Assembly (NCBI RefSeq): GCF_001672915.1
Contig: NZ_LZKR01000034.1
Coordinates: 1-64,000, forward strand
DNA: 64,000 nt
DNA from: Mycobacterium sp. 1245805.9
GTDB taxonomy: Bacteria; Actinomycetota; Actinomycetes; Mycobacteriales; Mycobacteriaceae
Direction: 5' to 3'
Shown here: piece after piece, positions 63,339 to 64,000 of the stretch
Layout of the letters: every line of letters starts with the position of its first letter
How positions within the stretch are numbered: the first letter of the stretch is position 1
The notes under the pieces: generated by a model
The model's input: only the letters and a program-made list of their open reading frames with translations
The model's database searches: none
Told to the model about the DNA's origin: nothing
Position numbers and translations under genes: made by a program

Positions 63339-64000
63339 ATGGCCAACGACCCTCTCCGGTTCGGGGTGTTGGGACCGCTACAGATGAGCGCCAACGGCAC
63401 CGAGATTGCGCTGGGCGCGGCGAAACAGCGGGCGGTCCTGGCGACGTTGTTGATCAATCGAAACCGCACCGTCCCGATCGACTCGCTGATCGACGCGGCG
63501 TGGCAACAGCAGCCGCCGCCCGAGGCGCGGGCGAGCCTGCACGCCCACGTGTCTCGGCTTCGCCGACTGGTGGGCACCGCCGGCGTGGATGCCGCTGCCG
63601 TTCTGGTCAGCACCCAGCCGGGCTATCGGCTCAACGTGCCCGACGAGGCATGCGACGTGGGGCGCTTCGCCGTCGAGCAAAAGGCCGGAATCGAGGCGGC
63701 CGCGGCGGGTCGGTTCGACCAGGCCAGCCGCCACCTGTCGGCCGCGTTAGCCGAGTGGCGCGGCCCGGTGCTGGAGGACTTGCGCGACTTCGAATTCGTG
63801 GAGGCCTTCGCCGCCGGACTGGCGGAGGACAGGCTGGTGGCGCTGACCACGCGTGCGGAAGCCGAGATCGCTTGCGGGCGAGTCCATTCGATTATCGGTG
63901 AGCTCGAAGCGCTGGTGTCCGAGCATCCGTACCGAGAACCGTTGTGGGCACAGCTGATAACGGCCTACTACCTGAACGAGCGGCAATACGACGCACTCGA
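63339..64000 (+). CDS. embR: EmbR-type SARP/BTAD transcriptional regulator (3' truncated by window)
   Basis: The frame runs from ATG 63339 (behind GAAGGGA) to the window end, 220 residues visible. The winged helix (FGVLGPLQMSANGTEI, AAKQRAVLATLLINRNRT, SRLRRLVG) and BTAD domain (GRFDQASRHLSAALAEWRGP, DLRDFEFVEAF, HPYREPLWAQLITAYYL) closely match M. tuberculosis EmbR. In EmbR a C-terminal FHA domain binds phosphorylated PknH; that part would lie beyond the window. Being 64 bp after a PknE/PknH-like kinase, it is probably its phospho-target. It may instead be an EmbR paralogue. Confidence 0.9.
   Translation, partial: MANDPLRFGVLGPLQMSANGTEIALGAAKQRAVLATLLINRNRTVPIDSLIDAAWQQQPPPEARASLHAHVSRLRRLVGTAGVDAAAVLVSTQPGYRLNVPDEACDVGRFAVEQKAGIEAAAAGRFDQASRHLSAALAEWRGPVLEDLRDFEFVEAFAAGLAEDRLVALTTRAEAEIACGRVHSIIGELEALVSEHPYREPLWAQLITAYYLNERQYDAL

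Overview
The window is high-GC actinobacterial DNA from a slow-growing Mycobacterium. The evidence is a PE_PGRS protein and a second PE protein, an MPT64-family lipoprotein, an EmbR homologue beside a PknE/PknH-like kinase, a mycobacteriophage LysB-like esterase, F420-type (DUF385) and TIGR03085 proteins, and several cyclase/ATPase regulators. PE_PGRS genes point to the M. tuberculosis / M. kansasii / M. marinum side of the genus; the species cannot be fixed from this sequence alone.

Layout. Positions 1-617 hold the end of an AhpD-like gene and a CAU-anticodon tRNA. Positions 618-11790 form a catabolic cassette: a DUF385 protein, an EphG-like epoxide hydrolase, an NDMA-type alcohol dehydrogenase, a 3Fe-4S ferredoxin, a double CaiB/BaiF CoA-transferase and a TetR regulator run left, and a P450, amidohydrolase, aldehyde dehydrogenase and second CoA-transferase run right. 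A tRNA 3'-end remnant follows at 11791, so the cassette looks like an island inserted at the tRNA. Positions 11878-17274 hold ordinary genes plus a LysB-like esterase and a cyclase gene broken by two frameshifts. Positions 17355-31053 contain a PE_PGRS-phosphoesterase fusion, a GH6 cellulase, tRNA-Cys, a truncated PpdK with a partner gene, a TPM-domain protein, a nitrilase, a TetR/membrane-protein pair with two operators, a NarK transporter and a PE protein carrying an HExxH motif.

Positions 31211-56904 are dominated by very large signalling proteins: a LuxR/ATPase regulator (873 aa), a cyclase/ATPase (1060 aa), a MerR plus VIT-VWA-DUF4349 pair, and a gene of about 16 kb. That gene encodes BTAD, cyclase, ATPase and TPR-like regions followed by 30 tandem NTF2/SnoaL-like domains (two single domains, then 14 two-domain units of 266-274 aa). 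It carries one apparent frameshift in the cyclase domain. It is the most unusual object in the window.

Positions 57034-64000 form a cell-surface signalling module: a PknH-ectodomain-like lipoprotein, an MPT64-like lipoprotein, a small secreted protein, an NHL beta-propeller lipoprotein and a second exported propeller run left. A PknE/PknH-like kinase and an EmbR-type regulator run right. Two promoter regions in this module carry CTTGCG-type boxes repeated three times at exact 11-bp spacing, the arrangement bound by SARP/BTAD regulators. Such regulators flank the module on both sides, so one of them may control these exported proteins.
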